Shown here: piece by piece, positions 43,002-52,294 of the stretch
How the letters are laid out: each line of letters opens with the position of its first letter
Numbering within the stretch: the first letter of the stretch is position 1
Assembly: GCA_007827375.1 (NCBI GenBank)
Contig: VISH01000002.1
Coordinates: forward strand, 1 to 64,000
Direction: 5' to 3'
From: Alteromonadaceae bacterium 2753L.S.0a.02
GTDB taxonomy: Bacteria > Pseudomonadota > Gammaproteobacteria > Pseudomonadales > Cellvibrionaceae
Length of the DNA stretch: 64,000 bases
Notes under the pieces: generated by a model
Told to the model about the DNA's origin: nothing
Seen by the model: the letters and a program-made list of their open reading frames with translations, nothing else
Database searches by the model: none
Position numbers and translations under genes: made by a program

Positions 43002-44555
43002 ATGATTTACGCTCATGTCCGCTGGGTATTATTTTTTGTGTTTATCACATTCTTAGGGGCATGTGGTGGTGGCGGGGTTACTGAACCTCCTCAAGGCAAC
43101 ATTGGTGGTTCCGTCACACCAGAACCGACGGCGACGCCAAACGTACCATCTCCCGGCGAATTTTCGGTTGAGCAAACACGTTATGCTGCAACATTTAGCG
43201 AATATGAGAATAGTTATGTTACCTGGGATATAAGCGGAGGCGTTTCACGTGCTGATGAAGGCTTATTTATTTTTGCAGATTTATCGCAATCTATATTATT
43301 GGAATCAGCTGAGGTTACTTTTAACGAAGAGGCGCTTACCGGTACGCTCGTTATCACGAGCGTGGAATCAAATACATTGTTACCGGGTACCTATTACGAA
43401 ACCATCACAATAAACGCCTGCACCACGCCCGATTGCCACCGTCATTACACAGGAAGCCCCTTAGATGTTGACATGTTGGTAAGCGTACTACCCAATACAA
43501 ATGCTGATCTAAATTGTATAGCTGATGTCGGAGTGGTTTTTCAGGAATGCGTACCCTCTCCATGGTTAGGTGTGGCGGCTTGGGAAATGAGCGCCGATGG
43601 CAATTTCGTACAAATAAAACACATGGACGGCAATAAACCCGATCGTCTAATTAATTGGGATGTGATTGCTAGTGATGACCCCGAGAGGGGCAACGTTCTC
43701 GATATAACCTACAACCAGCTGCCAGGTAACGGGTCTTTGCGTTTTCCTGCTGAATACAATGCCTTACAAGGTATGCCGGTAGCAAATATGTCAGCGTTTG
43801 CATTGGGAACAATTGAATTTGATATCCGTGTTTTGGACTGGGGACAAGCCACAGATCTCAAAGCACATGTGGAATGTTTTTGGCCGTGTGTATCACAAAA
43901 TATTGAATTGAATGTACCTGTGATTAACGAGTGGCAGCATATCAGTCTTTCGCTTTCGGAACTTGAAGAGGGGGGCTTAAACTTGGTGACAGTGTCCACA
44001 GGCTTACTCATAGAACCGACCTGGGATGCGATGGCCGGGCTCCATTATCAACTGGACAACGTGCGGTGGCTGCCTGGCCCGGCACTCCCCTTATCGAGTC
44101 TGCATGCGAGTGACATGAAGCCGGAAATACAAGGTACCCCTGCACCAGAATTTCAGTTTGTTGGTATTGCTGCGTATGTTACCCCAGGATGGAATTCTGC
44201 AGCCGATACTATTTCATTGTTCTACACACTTGAAGAACCAGTGGATTTTTCTTCACGAATCGGTATGAACTTAACTGTGCAGATACCGCAAAACACAGTA
44301 GGAAGTGGCGTTAAGGCGCTGTTGTTTGTACGCGATAACCAGGGTAGGGAAGCACGGGGTTTGAGTACGAGCTTGGGTGATTTTGCCGGAAAATGGCTTG
44401 AACTAACGCTGCGTAATTACACGCTTGATGCAGACGAAAGTTTCGATGTAACGCGAATTTCTTTTCTGGGGGTGCGATTGTTTCATGACTCAGAGCCGGT
44501 TGACCCAGGATCAGATACTTTTCAATTTAACGATATAACATTCAGACGTTATTAA
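43002..44555 (+). CDS. Large lipoprotein with carbohydrate-binding-like beta domains
   Basis: About 517 residues from ATG 43002; an upstream TTG (42972) is less likely. The lipobox is FLGACGGGG (Cys21) with a PTATP spacer. Residues ~50-160 are Ig-like. Residues ~170-345 and ~360-517 look like galactose-binding-type modules (INWDVIASDDPERGNVLDIT, WQHISLSLSELEEGGLNLV, HYQLDNVRWLPG; FQFNDITFRRY). Similar modules occur at the end of ExoP-type glucosidases. It follows the FecR gene by 73 bases and probably belongs to the same regulon as an outer-membrane glycan-binding partner of the receptor. The sugar is unknown. Confidence 0.65.
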   Translation: MIYAHVRWVLFFVFITFLGACGGGGVTEPPQGNIGGSVTPEPTATPNVPSPGEFSVEQTRYAATFSEYENSYVTWDISGGVSRADEGLFIFADLSQSILLESAEVTFNEEALTGTLVITSVESNTLLPGTYYETITINACTTPDCHRHYTGSPLDVDMLVSVLPNTNADLNCIADVGVVFQECVPSPWLGVAAWEMSADGNFVQIKHMDGNKPDRLINWDVIASDDPERGNVLDITYNQLPGNGSLRFPAEYNALQGMPVANMSAFALGTIEFDIRVLDWGQATDLKAHVECFWPCVSQNIELNVPVINEWQHISLSLSELEEGGLNLVTVSTGLLIEPTWDAMAGLHYQLDNVRWLPGPALPLSSLHASDMKPEIQGTPAPEFQFVGIAAYVTPGWNSAADTISLFYTLEEPVDFSSRIGMNLTVQIPQNTVGSGVKALLFVRDNQGREARGLSTSLGDFAGKWLELTLRNYTLDADESFDVTRISFLGVRLFHDSEPVDPGSDTFQFNDITFRRY

Positions 44556-44595
44556 TAGCATTTTTACATTAATTTTTGGGGTTCAGGTAAGAGGC

Positions 44596-47217
44596 ATGTT
44601 TTTTCATCATTTTAAGGGTCTATTTTTTGTTTGCGCTATTGCAATTTTATTGCTCCAATCTTGTGGTGGAGGTGGTGAAACAAGCGTTTCAGCGACTGGT
44701 AACGCGTCCAGCTCAAATTCCAGTTCCAGTTCCAGTTCCAGTTCGAGTTCAAGTTCAAGTTCAAGTTCAAGTTCAAGTTCGAGTTCCAGCTCTAGTTCCT
44801 CTTCCTCGACCGGTTCCAGTGGGGGTAGCTTACCGCCTGAATTGGTACTCGATCTGCCTTCAAACGTAGAGTGGTTGGAAAATGGCAATAACAGTTACCA
44901 GGTAGTTGCTACGGGCGAAGGCGATCTGTCCTATCAATTTATTCAAACTGATGACTCGATCTATTTTGAAATCGATACTGCGACAGGGCTTATCAGCGCG
45001 ACCGAAACGTTAGATTTTGAAGCACCTTCAGATGCCGATCTTGATAACATTTATCAGCTTCGAATATTAGTGACCGACAGTCTTAATCGTACAATCCAGG
45101 GTGACTTAGCTATCCAGCTTAATAATTTCGAAGAATATGAACTTATCGTTACTTTTCCAACTCAGCTTGGCAATCTCGGTGGTTCCTCTGATGCGATAAA
45201 TATACGCGGTTACCTGATTAAGGATGGGGAACGTGATACGGCGCCCGACGAAAATCTAACTATAAAAGTGGCTGGGCTGAGTGTACAACTTAATGCCGAA
45301 CTACAGGGGGTCTGGATGTTGGAGGTGCCGGTTGCTTTGGGATTAAATGATTTTCACATTACGCTAGAATCCGCCGGCGAGCGCTTGGCTGAAACTGATG
45401 TTGCAATAAACAATAATCTTGTTTCTCTGCGAGGGAGCGAGGTAACTGACGCAAGCGAAAATATATACAGTATCGCGATTAATGAAACGTCAGTTTTAGC
45501 GGCGAACAACAAAACCGGAGAGGTTGTGCGATTGTTTGACCTCGCCGATGCGCCACAAGATGTGGGTTGCATAAAAATTTCGCAGCTCCGACTCTCCAAC
45601 AATGGAGAAAAATTACTGGTAGATTGTGTTTATGCGTCTTCTGAGCGGCACGACTTACTCATTAAAAATCTGGATTCTGGTCAACTAAACCTGTTAGAAG
45701 AATCAATTGCACTTGGGGCGCAACCGAAGGTGACCTGGGTGGCAGACACATATGTCATGGTGTCAGTCGGTTTTACGGTGGTACGTGTCTATAACTTACA
45801 GGATATGTCGTCTAAACAAATTACATTAAGATATGGGCCGGCAAATGAAACATTTCAGCTAGGAAACATTCTATATGCAACCACATCCAGGCTATACGTT
45901 TATGGATATAGCTCTGTGCTTGGCAGTGACGCTTGGTTTTCGCTAAATTTGGAAAGTTTTTTATCTTCAAGTGATACAGTGTTAAACGGAGTTCTGGAGC
46001 CGCAATCGGGTTTATTCTCGGGTCACTTTTATGATTCTATGGTATTTAACAATAAAGTCTATTTACTTTCGAGCTCTGATATTCTGGCATTTGATTTAAC
46101 GACTGAGGCTCTCAAAGTGATCGCTCTCGACGGCATAACGGGACTGAACAAAATTTTACACGTTGACGAAACTTCTCTCATCGTGCAGAGCGCTCTTACG
46201 AGCGAGTTATTTCGTGTTGATATATTAAGCGGTGTGGCGAATCCGATTGTATTGCTTACAGATCCAAAAAAACTTGTTTATGCGAACGATGTTGTTTCTA
46301 GTCCCGACGGCACGGAGTTATTTACCTATAATCTGACCAATTTAATATACAGTTTCATAGATTTAGAGACATTTATTGTAAAAGAACAAGAGAGTCTGTC
46401 TGGTTATGTGTTTGATACCTCAGTCCAATATGGAAGCGTGAGTTTTGACTGGCAAAACAACGTTTTTTACAGGCAGCGTATTTCTTATAGCGATGGTTGG
46501 AATGGCGCTATTCCCAATGATATTCCTGCAGTTGCGGCATTTAATATCAGTGAATTAAATGACAGTTCAATAATTACGACGAACATGCTGCAAAGCTATT
46601 TTAATTATAGCGGCGTACTCTATCGCTTGGGTGACCCCATGCTTACTGATGATCCTAATGAGCTGTGGTTTGCAGCACTGAGTTTCCTAGACGACGGCAC
46701 TACGATTGAGGGGGTGTACAGTTTCGACATGGAAACCGAAGCCATTGCAACCCTATGGGAAACGGCTTATGGCAGTGCCGTTTCAGACGTCGATGATCCT
46801 TATCTTAGCCCCTTTTATCCATCCATCAATGGTGTAATCCTCACGGAATGGCGTGATGGTTATCTGAAATTACTTCATAGAGATGGAACGATATCCACTC
46901 TGATGGAAGCGCACTCACCCTATTGGTTAACACGCACCGCGCGTTTGGATGAAGTGCGAAGCATAATTTATTATGACGGCTATTATGAAAATAATAGCAA
47001 TAGCTTCGAGCGGCGAAGCGTTGAAATAAATGCTTACGATCTCGCTACGGATCAACAACGATTGGTAGCCTCCAATGCCAAAGGCAATGGTGTAAAAATG
47101 GCACTGCAGGAATTTGATATCGATGAAGAAAAGCAGTTATTGTACAGTGTTTTGAATGGGCAGTTGCTTATTCTTGATCTTCTCTCTGGCGACAGGGTGC
47201 TTAAGTCGCTAAATTAG
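44596..47217 (+). CDS. Lipoprotein with poly-serine linker, cadherin-like and propeller-like domains
   Basis: An 873-residue protein with lipobox LLLQSCGGGG (Cys23). A serine linker of ~35 residues follows (~39-75), then a cadherin/dystroglycan-like repeat (~80-175; YEFIQTDDSIYFEIDTATG-like IYFEIDTATGLISATETLDF). An Ig-like segment (~180-280) comes next. From ~285 to the end come propeller-like repeats (KTGEVVRLFDLADAPQDVG, RLSNNGEKLLVDCVYASSER, DLTTEALKVIALDGI, ATDQQRLVASNAKG). It resembles the lipoprotein at 24469 in plan. Coming straight after the receptor/FecIR genes and the previous lipoprotein, it probably works at the cell surface. A hairpin terminator follows. Confidence 0.68.
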   Translation: MFFHHFKGLFFVCAIAILLLQSCGGGGETSVSATGNASSSNSSSSSSSSSSSSSSSSSSSSSSSSSSSSSSTGSSGGSLPPELVLDLPSNVEWLENGNNSYQVVATGEGDLSYQFIQTDDSIYFEIDTATGLISATETLDFEAPSDADLDNIYQLRILVTDSLNRTIQGDLAIQLNNFEEYELIVTFPTQLGNLGGSSDAINIRGYLIKDGERDTAPDENLTIKVAGLSVQLNAELQGVWMLEVPVALGLNDFHITLESAGERLAETDVAINNNLVSLRGSEVTDASENIYSIAINETSVLAANNKTGEVVRLFDLADAPQDVGCIKISQLRLSNNGEKLLVDCVYASSERHDLLIKNLDSGQLNLLEESIALGAQPKVTWVADTYVMVSVGFTVVRVYNLQDMSSKQITLRYGPANETFQLGNILYATTSRLYVYGYSSVLGSDAWFSLNLESFLSSSDTVLNGVLEPQSGLFSGHFYDSMVFNNKVYLLSSSDILAFDLTTEALKVIALDGITGLNKILHVDETSLIVQSALTSELFRVDILSGVANPIVLLTDPKKLVYANDVVSSPDGTELFTYNLTNLIYSFIDLETFIVKEQESLSGYVFDTSVQYGSVSFDWQNNVFYRQRISYSDGWNGAIPNDIPAVAAFNISELNDSSIITTNMLQSYFNYSGVLYRLGDPMLTDDPNELWFAALSFLDDGTTIEGVYSFDMETEAIATLWETAYGSAVSDVDDPYLSPFYPSINGVILTEWRDGYLKLLHRDGTISTLMEAHSPYWLTRTARLDEVRSIIYYDGYYENNSNSFERRSVEINAYDLATDQQRLVASNAKGNGVKMALQEFDIDEEKQLLYSVLNGQLLILDLLSGDRVLKSLN
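44707..44812. repeat. In-frame hexamer repeat coding for the serine linker
   Basis: Roughly fifteen AGTTC(C/A/G)-type hexamers encode Ser-Ser pairs. A block of AGTTCC units is followed by a block of AGTTCA units. Six-base slippage would change linker length without shifting the frame. Confidence 0.85.
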
Positions 47218-47297
47218 TCTTTTTTATAAAGCGGGTTTTAATGGAAAATTCAGTCATTGTTTATTGGCAGCGAAATACTTATTAAACTTCATGGTGT

Positions 47298-47328
47298 ACC
47301 AGCTCGTTTTCGGGCTGGTTCAGTTTTT
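47298..47328 (+). terminator. Intrinsic terminator after the lipoprotein operon
   Basis: A 9-bp stem ACCAGCTCG / CGGGCTGGT with one G-T pair and a TTTT loop is followed by TCAGTTTTT. It lies ~80 bases after the stop codon. Confidence 0.8.
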
Positions 47329-47518
47329 AAGAGCGCTTTTTTAACACCGCTATATTGCGGAACCTAGCGGTGGCTTTAGGATCGCTGTTGTCACCTCATT
47401 CGCCCGAATTTCCTGCCCGACGATTGCGTATTATTTTTTGCGCGCTGCTCTTTACCCAATAATTTTATAGCGCGATTGATTGCAGGGAGCAGACATTACG
47501 ATAGGCTTGGCAAGAAAA

Positions 47519-47815
47519 TTACAACTGTGTTTTTTGAATCGATTCTACGATGTAATTATGCAGTGCGTCGCTGCGTTGCGATTTATCCAGCGCGGCTTTG
47601 GCGGTTTTGTTGTCGAGCTTTATGGTATCACCGCATTTATCGCAGCGTAGGTAATAGCTGTCGATAATGGGTATAAGTTTGATGAAAAACAGCGAGCCCC
47701 AGGTTGTTTGCTTCCAGAGTGTCCAGTTGGTTTCCACCTTACAATGCGCACATGGCGCTGTGAGTAATGATTCCTGTGGTTTGGCGGTGTTATCCCAGCC
47801 AAAAATGATAAACAT
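47519..47815 (-). CDS. Small zinc-ribbon protein
   Basis: 98 residues from ATG 47815 (MFIIFGWDNTAKP). A zinc-ribbon is visible in the pairs CAHC (TAPCAHCKVETNW) and CDKCG (LRCDKCGDTIKL), ~40 residues apart, with WTLWKQTTWGSLFFIKLIPI between. This is a small conserved family of unknown role. It lies 8 bases after the GDYXXLXY gene and is the last gene of this minus-strand operon. Confidence 0.75.
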   Translation of the reverse strand: MFIIFGWDNTAKPQESLLTAPCAHCKVETNWTLWKQTTWGSLFFIKLIPIIDSYYLRCDKCGDTIKLDNKTAKAALDKSQRSDALHNYIVESIQKTQL

Positions 47816-47823
47816 GGGAACTC

Positions 47824-48801
47824 CTAATCGATACGCCGGTTTGCAGTAAAGCGTGGTGAGCGCAACTCTCCCCGCCACGTATCGTGTTGCTCTGGGGGGT
47901 GATATATCACTTGCACCTGATTCCAGCCGCTCAGCTGATGCACTGGCTTCATATGATTATCTTCTTGTACGTACCAACGTGGCTGGTTTAAATCGAGATT
48001 TGCCGACCAGTGTTCACCAGGGGCAAGTTCGGTAGTTTGCAAGCTGGGCTTGTCGCACGCTCCTGGTGAGATTTGTTGCAACCATTTTGGGTTTCGAATT
48101 TCCAGCCTGAACACACATTGCGCGTTATCCGTTGCCAGTGAAATAGCCTGCGAGCTAACATTTTCGATTGTAAACGTCACTTCCGGGCTGGTAATTTGTT
48201 GGGCATTTCTATCTGAAGGTACGAAATCGAGTTTGATTCCCAATGAGCTCCAACGATATCCGGTGATAACTGCGATGCCTTTTTTCCCGAGTGCAATTTC
48301 AATTTCCAGGGGAATTTGCAAACCGCTACGGCGCCCGATTTTCTCTTCCATTTCCCTCCCTTTGCCCTGTTCTACAAAATACTTTTCGATACCATAGTGA
48401 AGGTCAAGATAGCTGCGCTCCTGCTGAACCCATTTTGAGGTGGTGTTTCTACCCGCTATATATAGCAAATTGTCAGTTGGTGGCGTATCGGTAAGATAAT
48501 CGAAACGGTATACCTGATCACCTTCGGGTTTAAGTACGGCGTAAACGCGATCAGCGCGTGCAATATCCTTGATGGCACTTGTGCCGCGGTATTGCGCTTG
48601 TGATACCTGATTAAAGTCATAACCTAGACGCACATAGTCGCCACGAAAGGGATCGCGGGGGTCAACCGGGGCTGTTCTTAAAAATAGACGTTCGCCGTTT
48701 GAAATGATGTATTCGCGGTTGGCCGCCATGAAGCTGAGTGTGCCAAGTTGTGCAACAACTACACCGAGCAGGATAAGTGTTTGAATGCGGATGTCAGCCA
48801 T
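47824..48801 (-). CDS. GDYXXLXY-family protein
   Basis: A 325-residue protein with one N-terminal hydrophobic segment (LILLGVVVAQLGTLSFMAAN). The family motif GDYVRLGYDF lies at ~54, preceded by RTAPVDPRDPF. The remainder is beta-rich (LYIAGRNTTSKWVQQERSYL, ending LRSPRFTANRRID). GDYXXLXY proteins are usually encoded beside a DUF2157/DUF4401 membrane protein, exactly as here (2 bases apart). The role is unknown. Confidence 0.85.
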   Translation of the reverse strand: MADIRIQTLILLGVVVAQLGTLSFMAANREYIISNGERLFLRTAPVDPRDPFRGDYVRLGYDFNQVSQAQYRGTSAIKDIARADRVYAVLKPEGDQVYRFDYLTDTPPTDNLLYIAGRNTTSKWVQQERSYLDLHYGIEKYFVEQGKGREMEEKIGRRSGLQIPLEIEIALGKKGIAVITGYRWSSLGIKLDFVPSDRNAQQITSPEVTFTIENVSSQAISLATDNAQCVFRLEIRNPKWLQQISPGACDKPSLQTTELAPGEHWSANLDLNQPRWYVQEDNHMKPVHQLSGWNQVQVIYHPPEQHDTWRGELRSPRFTANRRID

Positions 48802-48803
48802 AT

Positions 48804-50141
48804 TTAAGGCCCCACCGTTTCATTGATCTTGCTTTTTTTGTGGGAATAGAGAAAGCCAATGGCAAAGAGTAATGAACCAATGACTACAAACGCTAAACCG
48901 CGTAACAATAGGCTATCGAATAAATCCATAAAGCGTGCGAAGGCATAGGCGGACAGTAACAGGCTGCCCAAAACTGCTGATTGCCAGCGTAGCAAGTGGG
49001 TACCGCGATAAATCAACACGATGCTGTAGCTGAGAAACAGTAAGTTGTAAATCAGCCAGCCAATTCCTGCAGCTTTGGGGAAAAATGCCAAAGTGCTGGC
49101 AACGAGCACAGTTAAAACAATAATGATACCTTCGCTAAAGTCGAGTGGTTCAGCAAAGCGCTTTTTTGTTTCGTCGCTTGATGCAGCAGCTTGCGCCCAG
49201 AGTGTAATTTCCCAGGCCCAGGCGCCCAATGCCAAGCTAAGCGCAACAAAAAAGTAGAGCAAGAGTTGCGCTGGTATCTCGGCAATCGTCGCATCAAAAT
49301 GTAAGTCATCAGCGGCTTCAAAGGTGGCTATAAACAGTGTGATGCAAAAACCCAGAACCCCAAAAACACGAAGGCCGTTGTGATAATGCTGATAACGAGT
49401 GTCGCAAACTAAGAAACTCGCCGCTAACGTACTGGCAGTGAGACACAGAAATACCACCCAGGTGGTTTCCGCATGTTTTCCAGCCATTTCGCCGTAGCTT
49501 GCGGTGTAGCTGAGTATAAGAAGCAGCACGCTGGCAACCAGTGTGCTTATGGAATTTAAGCGCCACGCCAATGGTAGCGCTGCGCCAAGAATTAAAAGCA
49601 CGGCAACGCTGTTTGCGCGTTGAAAATTAAAAACTTCGGTGTAGTGCCACACACTGATGAGTGCCAAGGCCAGTAACAGTTGCGGTTTGGATTGTAATAC
49701 CCAGGCCATGGCCAAAGCACCAATCGACCAGACGAGAAAAGCATTGGGGTAGTGGTCGTCAATATGATAAATCTGGGCGACTAACCAGATACCCGCGCCG
49801 AATAACATGCTGGCGAGTAGAAAAAAACTTTCCCCAATTTTTGGATATTGGGAGTCGCGTCGTGAAAAATAAAATCCCAGTGCGTGGGCGCACGCCAGGG
49901 CGCTAAATACGAGTGTGAGTTTGGTGAAGCGGTGCATGGCTTCCCAGTTATAGGCGAATAATAAAATAACACCCGCTCCAACAAGTACCGCACCAATCGC
50001 AGCGAATACAATTTTACCCCAGGCAGAATTGTCACTCTGAAGCTTGTACAAACCAGCTATGCGATCAGCTTGGGCATTGTCGATAATGCCTTGGTTTTGC
50101 CAGGCTTGCAGTTCCTGCATCAACCAGGTTTTATGTTTCAT
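48804..50141 (-). CDS. DUF2157 multi-pass membrane protein
   Basis: A 445-residue protein beginning MKHKTWLMQELQAWQNQGII followed by DNAQADRIAGLYK, the soluble head typical of DUF2157. About twelve hydrophobic helices follow (VFAAIGAVLVGAGVILLFAY, LAHALGFYFSRRD-like ALACAHALGFYFSRRD). Only 2 bases separate it from the GDYXXLXY gene. Function is unknown, and the pair is probably one inner-membrane complex. Confidence 0.85.
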   Translation of the reverse strand: MKHKTWLMQELQAWQNQGIIDNAQADRIAGLYKLQSDNSAWGKIVFAAIGAVLVGAGVILLFAYNWEAMHRFTKLTLVFSALACAHALGFYFSRRDSQYPKIGESFFLLASMLFGAGIWLVAQIYHIDDHYPNAFLVWSIGALAMAWVLQSKPQLLLALALISVWHYTEVFNFQRANSVAVLLILGAALPLAWRLNSISTLVASVLLLILSYTASYGEMAGKHAETTWVVFLCLTASTLAASFLVCDTRYQHYHNGLRVFGVLGFCITLFIATFEAADDLHFDATIAEIPAQLLLYFFVALSLALGAWAWEITLWAQAAASSDETKKRFAEPLDFSEGIIIVLTVLVASTLAFFPKAAGIGWLIYNLLFLSYSIVLIYRGTHLLRWQSAVLGSLLLSAYAFARFMDLFDSLLLRGLAFVVIGSLLFAIGFLYSHKKSKINETVGP

Positions 50142-50164
50142 GAATTTTTACCAAGCCTATTTTT

Positions 50165-50449
50165 TTAAAGTGCGAATCCATTGAGCCAGCGTGCGACCAT
50201 AAACAGGTAAAGCAACGTTGCGGCAACACTTGCAGGGTAAATTTTGTGTGACAATGCGTCACCCGTTAATTTAAGGCTCGCGGCGTAATACAGAAAACCG
50301 CCCAGCATTACTTGCATAACACTGTAGAACAGGGCTCCCTGGAAATCACCCCGCCGCGAGCCAACAAAGAGCAGCACAGCTGCGCTGGCAACCATGCCCA
50401 CAGATAGCGTACGACTAAGCTGGTAGCTCCACTGCGGTTGCCTCGTCAT
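50165..50449 (-). CDS. Small inner-membrane protein
   Basis: A 94-residue protein with three hydrophobic helices (VGMVASAAVLLFVGSR, ALFYSVMQVMLGGFLYYAAS, VAATLLYLFMVARWL). Its start overlaps the end of the DUF1287 gene by 4 bases and it ends 24 bases before the DUF2157 gene. It is therefore within one operon. I do not recognise a family. Confidence 0.65.
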   Translation of the reverse strand: MTRQPQWSYQLSRTLSVGMVASAAVLLFVGSRRGDFQGALFYSVMQVMLGGFLYYAASLKLTGDALSHKIYPASVAATLLYLFMVARWLNGFAL

Positions 50450-51033
50450 AAGCTGGGCGTGTAACGGTAGTGGCCGGTAATGGTGTAATCAAACAACATA
50501 TCGTCGAGTTTTGGGCCCTGACCGATATTGTGCACTATCATCCAGTGGCCGCTCACAGGGTGCTTTGTGGCACTAACAATACCGATATGCGGCAGCTTGC
50601 CTGCTACCATCCAGGTCACCAAATCGCCGGGCTGATAGTCGTCGGAATTTGCACTTACCGGAAGCTGTTCGCCATGGCGACTGAAAAATGTTTGTAAATT
50701 TGGCACCCGGCGATGGTCAATGTTGGTATCTGGGCGGCGCAGTCCCCAAATTCTCTGTGAAGGGTAGGCACTAAAATTCGCTGCCATATCTTCGTGAACA
50801 CCTTGCTGCAAATCAATCCCCAAGGCGCGGTAGGCACGGATAACAAGGTCGCTGCAGACGCCGATATTGGCTGGAACATCGCCGCCTGGGTAGGCAATCG
50901 CCTGGTATTTGCCGTCGTAGCGTACCGTTACCTGCGTGCGTGCCATCGCAGCTGCAACGAGTTTTTCCGGAAAGGTATCAGCCAGTGTTATTGACGAAAT
51001 AAGTAACATCACTAGCGCATAATAGGTGCGCAT
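50446..51033 (-). CDS. DUF1287 secreted protein (NlpC/P60-like fold)
   Basis: A 195-residue protein with a signal peptide (YYALVMLLISSITLA). DUF1287 features are visible: YDGKYQAIAYPGGDVPANIG followed by VCSDLVIRAYRALGIDLQ, then DTNIDHRRVPNLQTFFSRHG, YQPGDLVTWMVAGKLPHIGI and MIVHNIGQGP. The Cys (VCSD) and two His (PHIG, VHNIG) fit a cysteine-peptidase-like active site acting in the periplasm, perhaps on murein. It is the first gene of the minus-strand operon. Confidence 0.85.
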   Translation of the reverse strand: MRTYYALVMLLISSITLADTFPEKLVAAAMARTQVTVRYDGKYQAIAYPGGDVPANIGVCSDLVIRAYRALGIDLQQGVHEDMAANFSAYPSQRIWGLRRPDTNIDHRRVPNLQTFFSRHGEQLPVSANSDDYQPGDLVTWMVAGKLPHIGIVSATKHPVSGHWMIVHNIGQGPKLDDMLFDYTITGHYRYTPSL

Positions 51034-51210
51034 AGCTGTCTCCTGTGACGCGATACTTTAGGTATAGCCAAGCAAACAGTGCAACGGTATGCTAAGAATA
51101 CGTAACCGAGTCAAGCTGTTGAAGGTTGTTTTTTATTCATAACGGCAGATCAGACCCGTAGTTACAAAGCTCTACCCACCCAATATAGCGACAACAATAA
51201 ACCTAATACC

Positions 51211-52284
51211 ATGGAACCGCAGCAAACGAAACGTAATTTTATCGCTCTGTTAGTTGGCCTTGTGATACTGGTGCCGTTGATTTTTTTCTACTGGAAAACA
51301 GAGAAAGGAATTTTCCATTACCTCAATGAAGCTGATGGCAAGTTCGAAGTCGAGGTTCATTTCCCATCCGCGCCTCACCGCAACTACGAGAACTCGCAAA
51401 TCTGGATGAAAATTGCCGATCTGAGTGGCTCCTGGCATTTTGCGATTGGTGATGATCCGCAATGGGCTGATCCCGATTTTGACGATAGCGACTGGCACTC
51501 GATTCATGTGCCGGATATGTGGGAATCACAAGGTTACGATAATTACGATGGCCTGGCGTGGTACCGTCGCGAAGTGATTCTGGAAACGGGCAGTCTCAAC
51601 CACGATTTCCGCCTCGATCTGGGCCTGGTGGATGACGTTGATGAGGTGTTTATTAACGGCATACGAATTGGTGGCCACGGCGGTTTTCCACCCACCTATG
51701 AAAGCGCTTGGAACAGTCAGCGCCAATACCCCATTCAAGACAATGTGTTGCGCGAAGGTCGCAACCTAATTGCGGTGCGTGTGTACGACGCGCAACAGGG
51801 GGGTGGTATTGCCCGCGGCGACGTTGGCTTGTACGCGTCCAGCCTTCCCAGGGCATTAGTCAATTTAAGCGGTACCTGGCAGTTTCGCACCATGGGCGAG
51901 ACACCCAGTGACATTGTCGACGTGAATGTGCCGCAAATATGGGAAGAGCAGGGTTTCAAAGATTACGATGGTATGGCGATATACCGTAAGACCTTTGGCC
52001 CGGTAGACACCGCCGGCCATGAGACGCTGGTACTCTCCCTCGGTAAAATTGATGATACCGATGAGGTGCATATAAACGGTACTCTGGTGGGACGTACCGG
52101 TAGCCTGCGCGACAGTGATCGCGACGTCGACAAAGATTATTTTCGTATAGAGCGACGCTATGAATTTCCTGCCACATTGCTGAAAGATGAGAATGTGATT
52201 GAAGTGAAGGTACACGATAGCGGGGGCGAAGGTGGAATTTACGAGGGTGCTGTCGGCATATACGCCAGTGATGCAGCTCAATAG
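51211..52284 (+). CDS. Membrane-anchored protein with two GH2-type sugar-binding domains
   Basis: A 357-residue protein. N-terminal anchor helix (FIALLVGLVILVPLIFFYW). Then two ~150-residue domains of the galactose-binding-like type at the front of GH2 beta-galactosidases: the first ~70-205 (LSGSWHFAIGDDPQWADPDF, WYRREVILETGS, VDEVFINGIRIGG), the second ~215-350 (LSGTWQFRTMGETPSDIVDV, IYRKTFGPVDTAGHE, DEVHINGTLVGRTG). There is no catalytic TIM barrel, so it is a binding or scaffold protein in the periplasm. A Spy-like gene follows 10 bases later in the same operon. Confidence 0.75.
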   Translation: MEPQQTKRNFIALLVGLVILVPLIFFYWKTEKGIFHYLNEADGKFEVEVHFPSAPHRNYENSQIWMKIADLSGSWHFAIGDDPQWADPDFDDSDWHSIHVPDMWESQGYDNYDGLAWYRREVILETGSLNHDFRLDLGLVDDVDEVFINGIRIGGHGGFPPTYESAWNSQRQYPIQDNVLREGRNLIAVRVYDAQQGGGIARGDVGLYASSLPRALVNLSGTWQFRTMGETPSDIVDVNVPQIWEEQGFKDYDGMAIYRKTFGPVDTAGHETLVLSLGKIDDTDEVHINGTLVGRTGSLRDSDRDVDKDYFRIERRYEFPATLLKDENVIEVKVHDSGGEGGIYEGAVGIYASDAAQ

Positions 52285-52294
52285 GGGCAAACTA

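Noticed and set aside
44607..44888. Minus-strand Glu/Leu repeat frame at 44.7 kb
   Set aside because: Antisense of the hexamer-coded serine linker.
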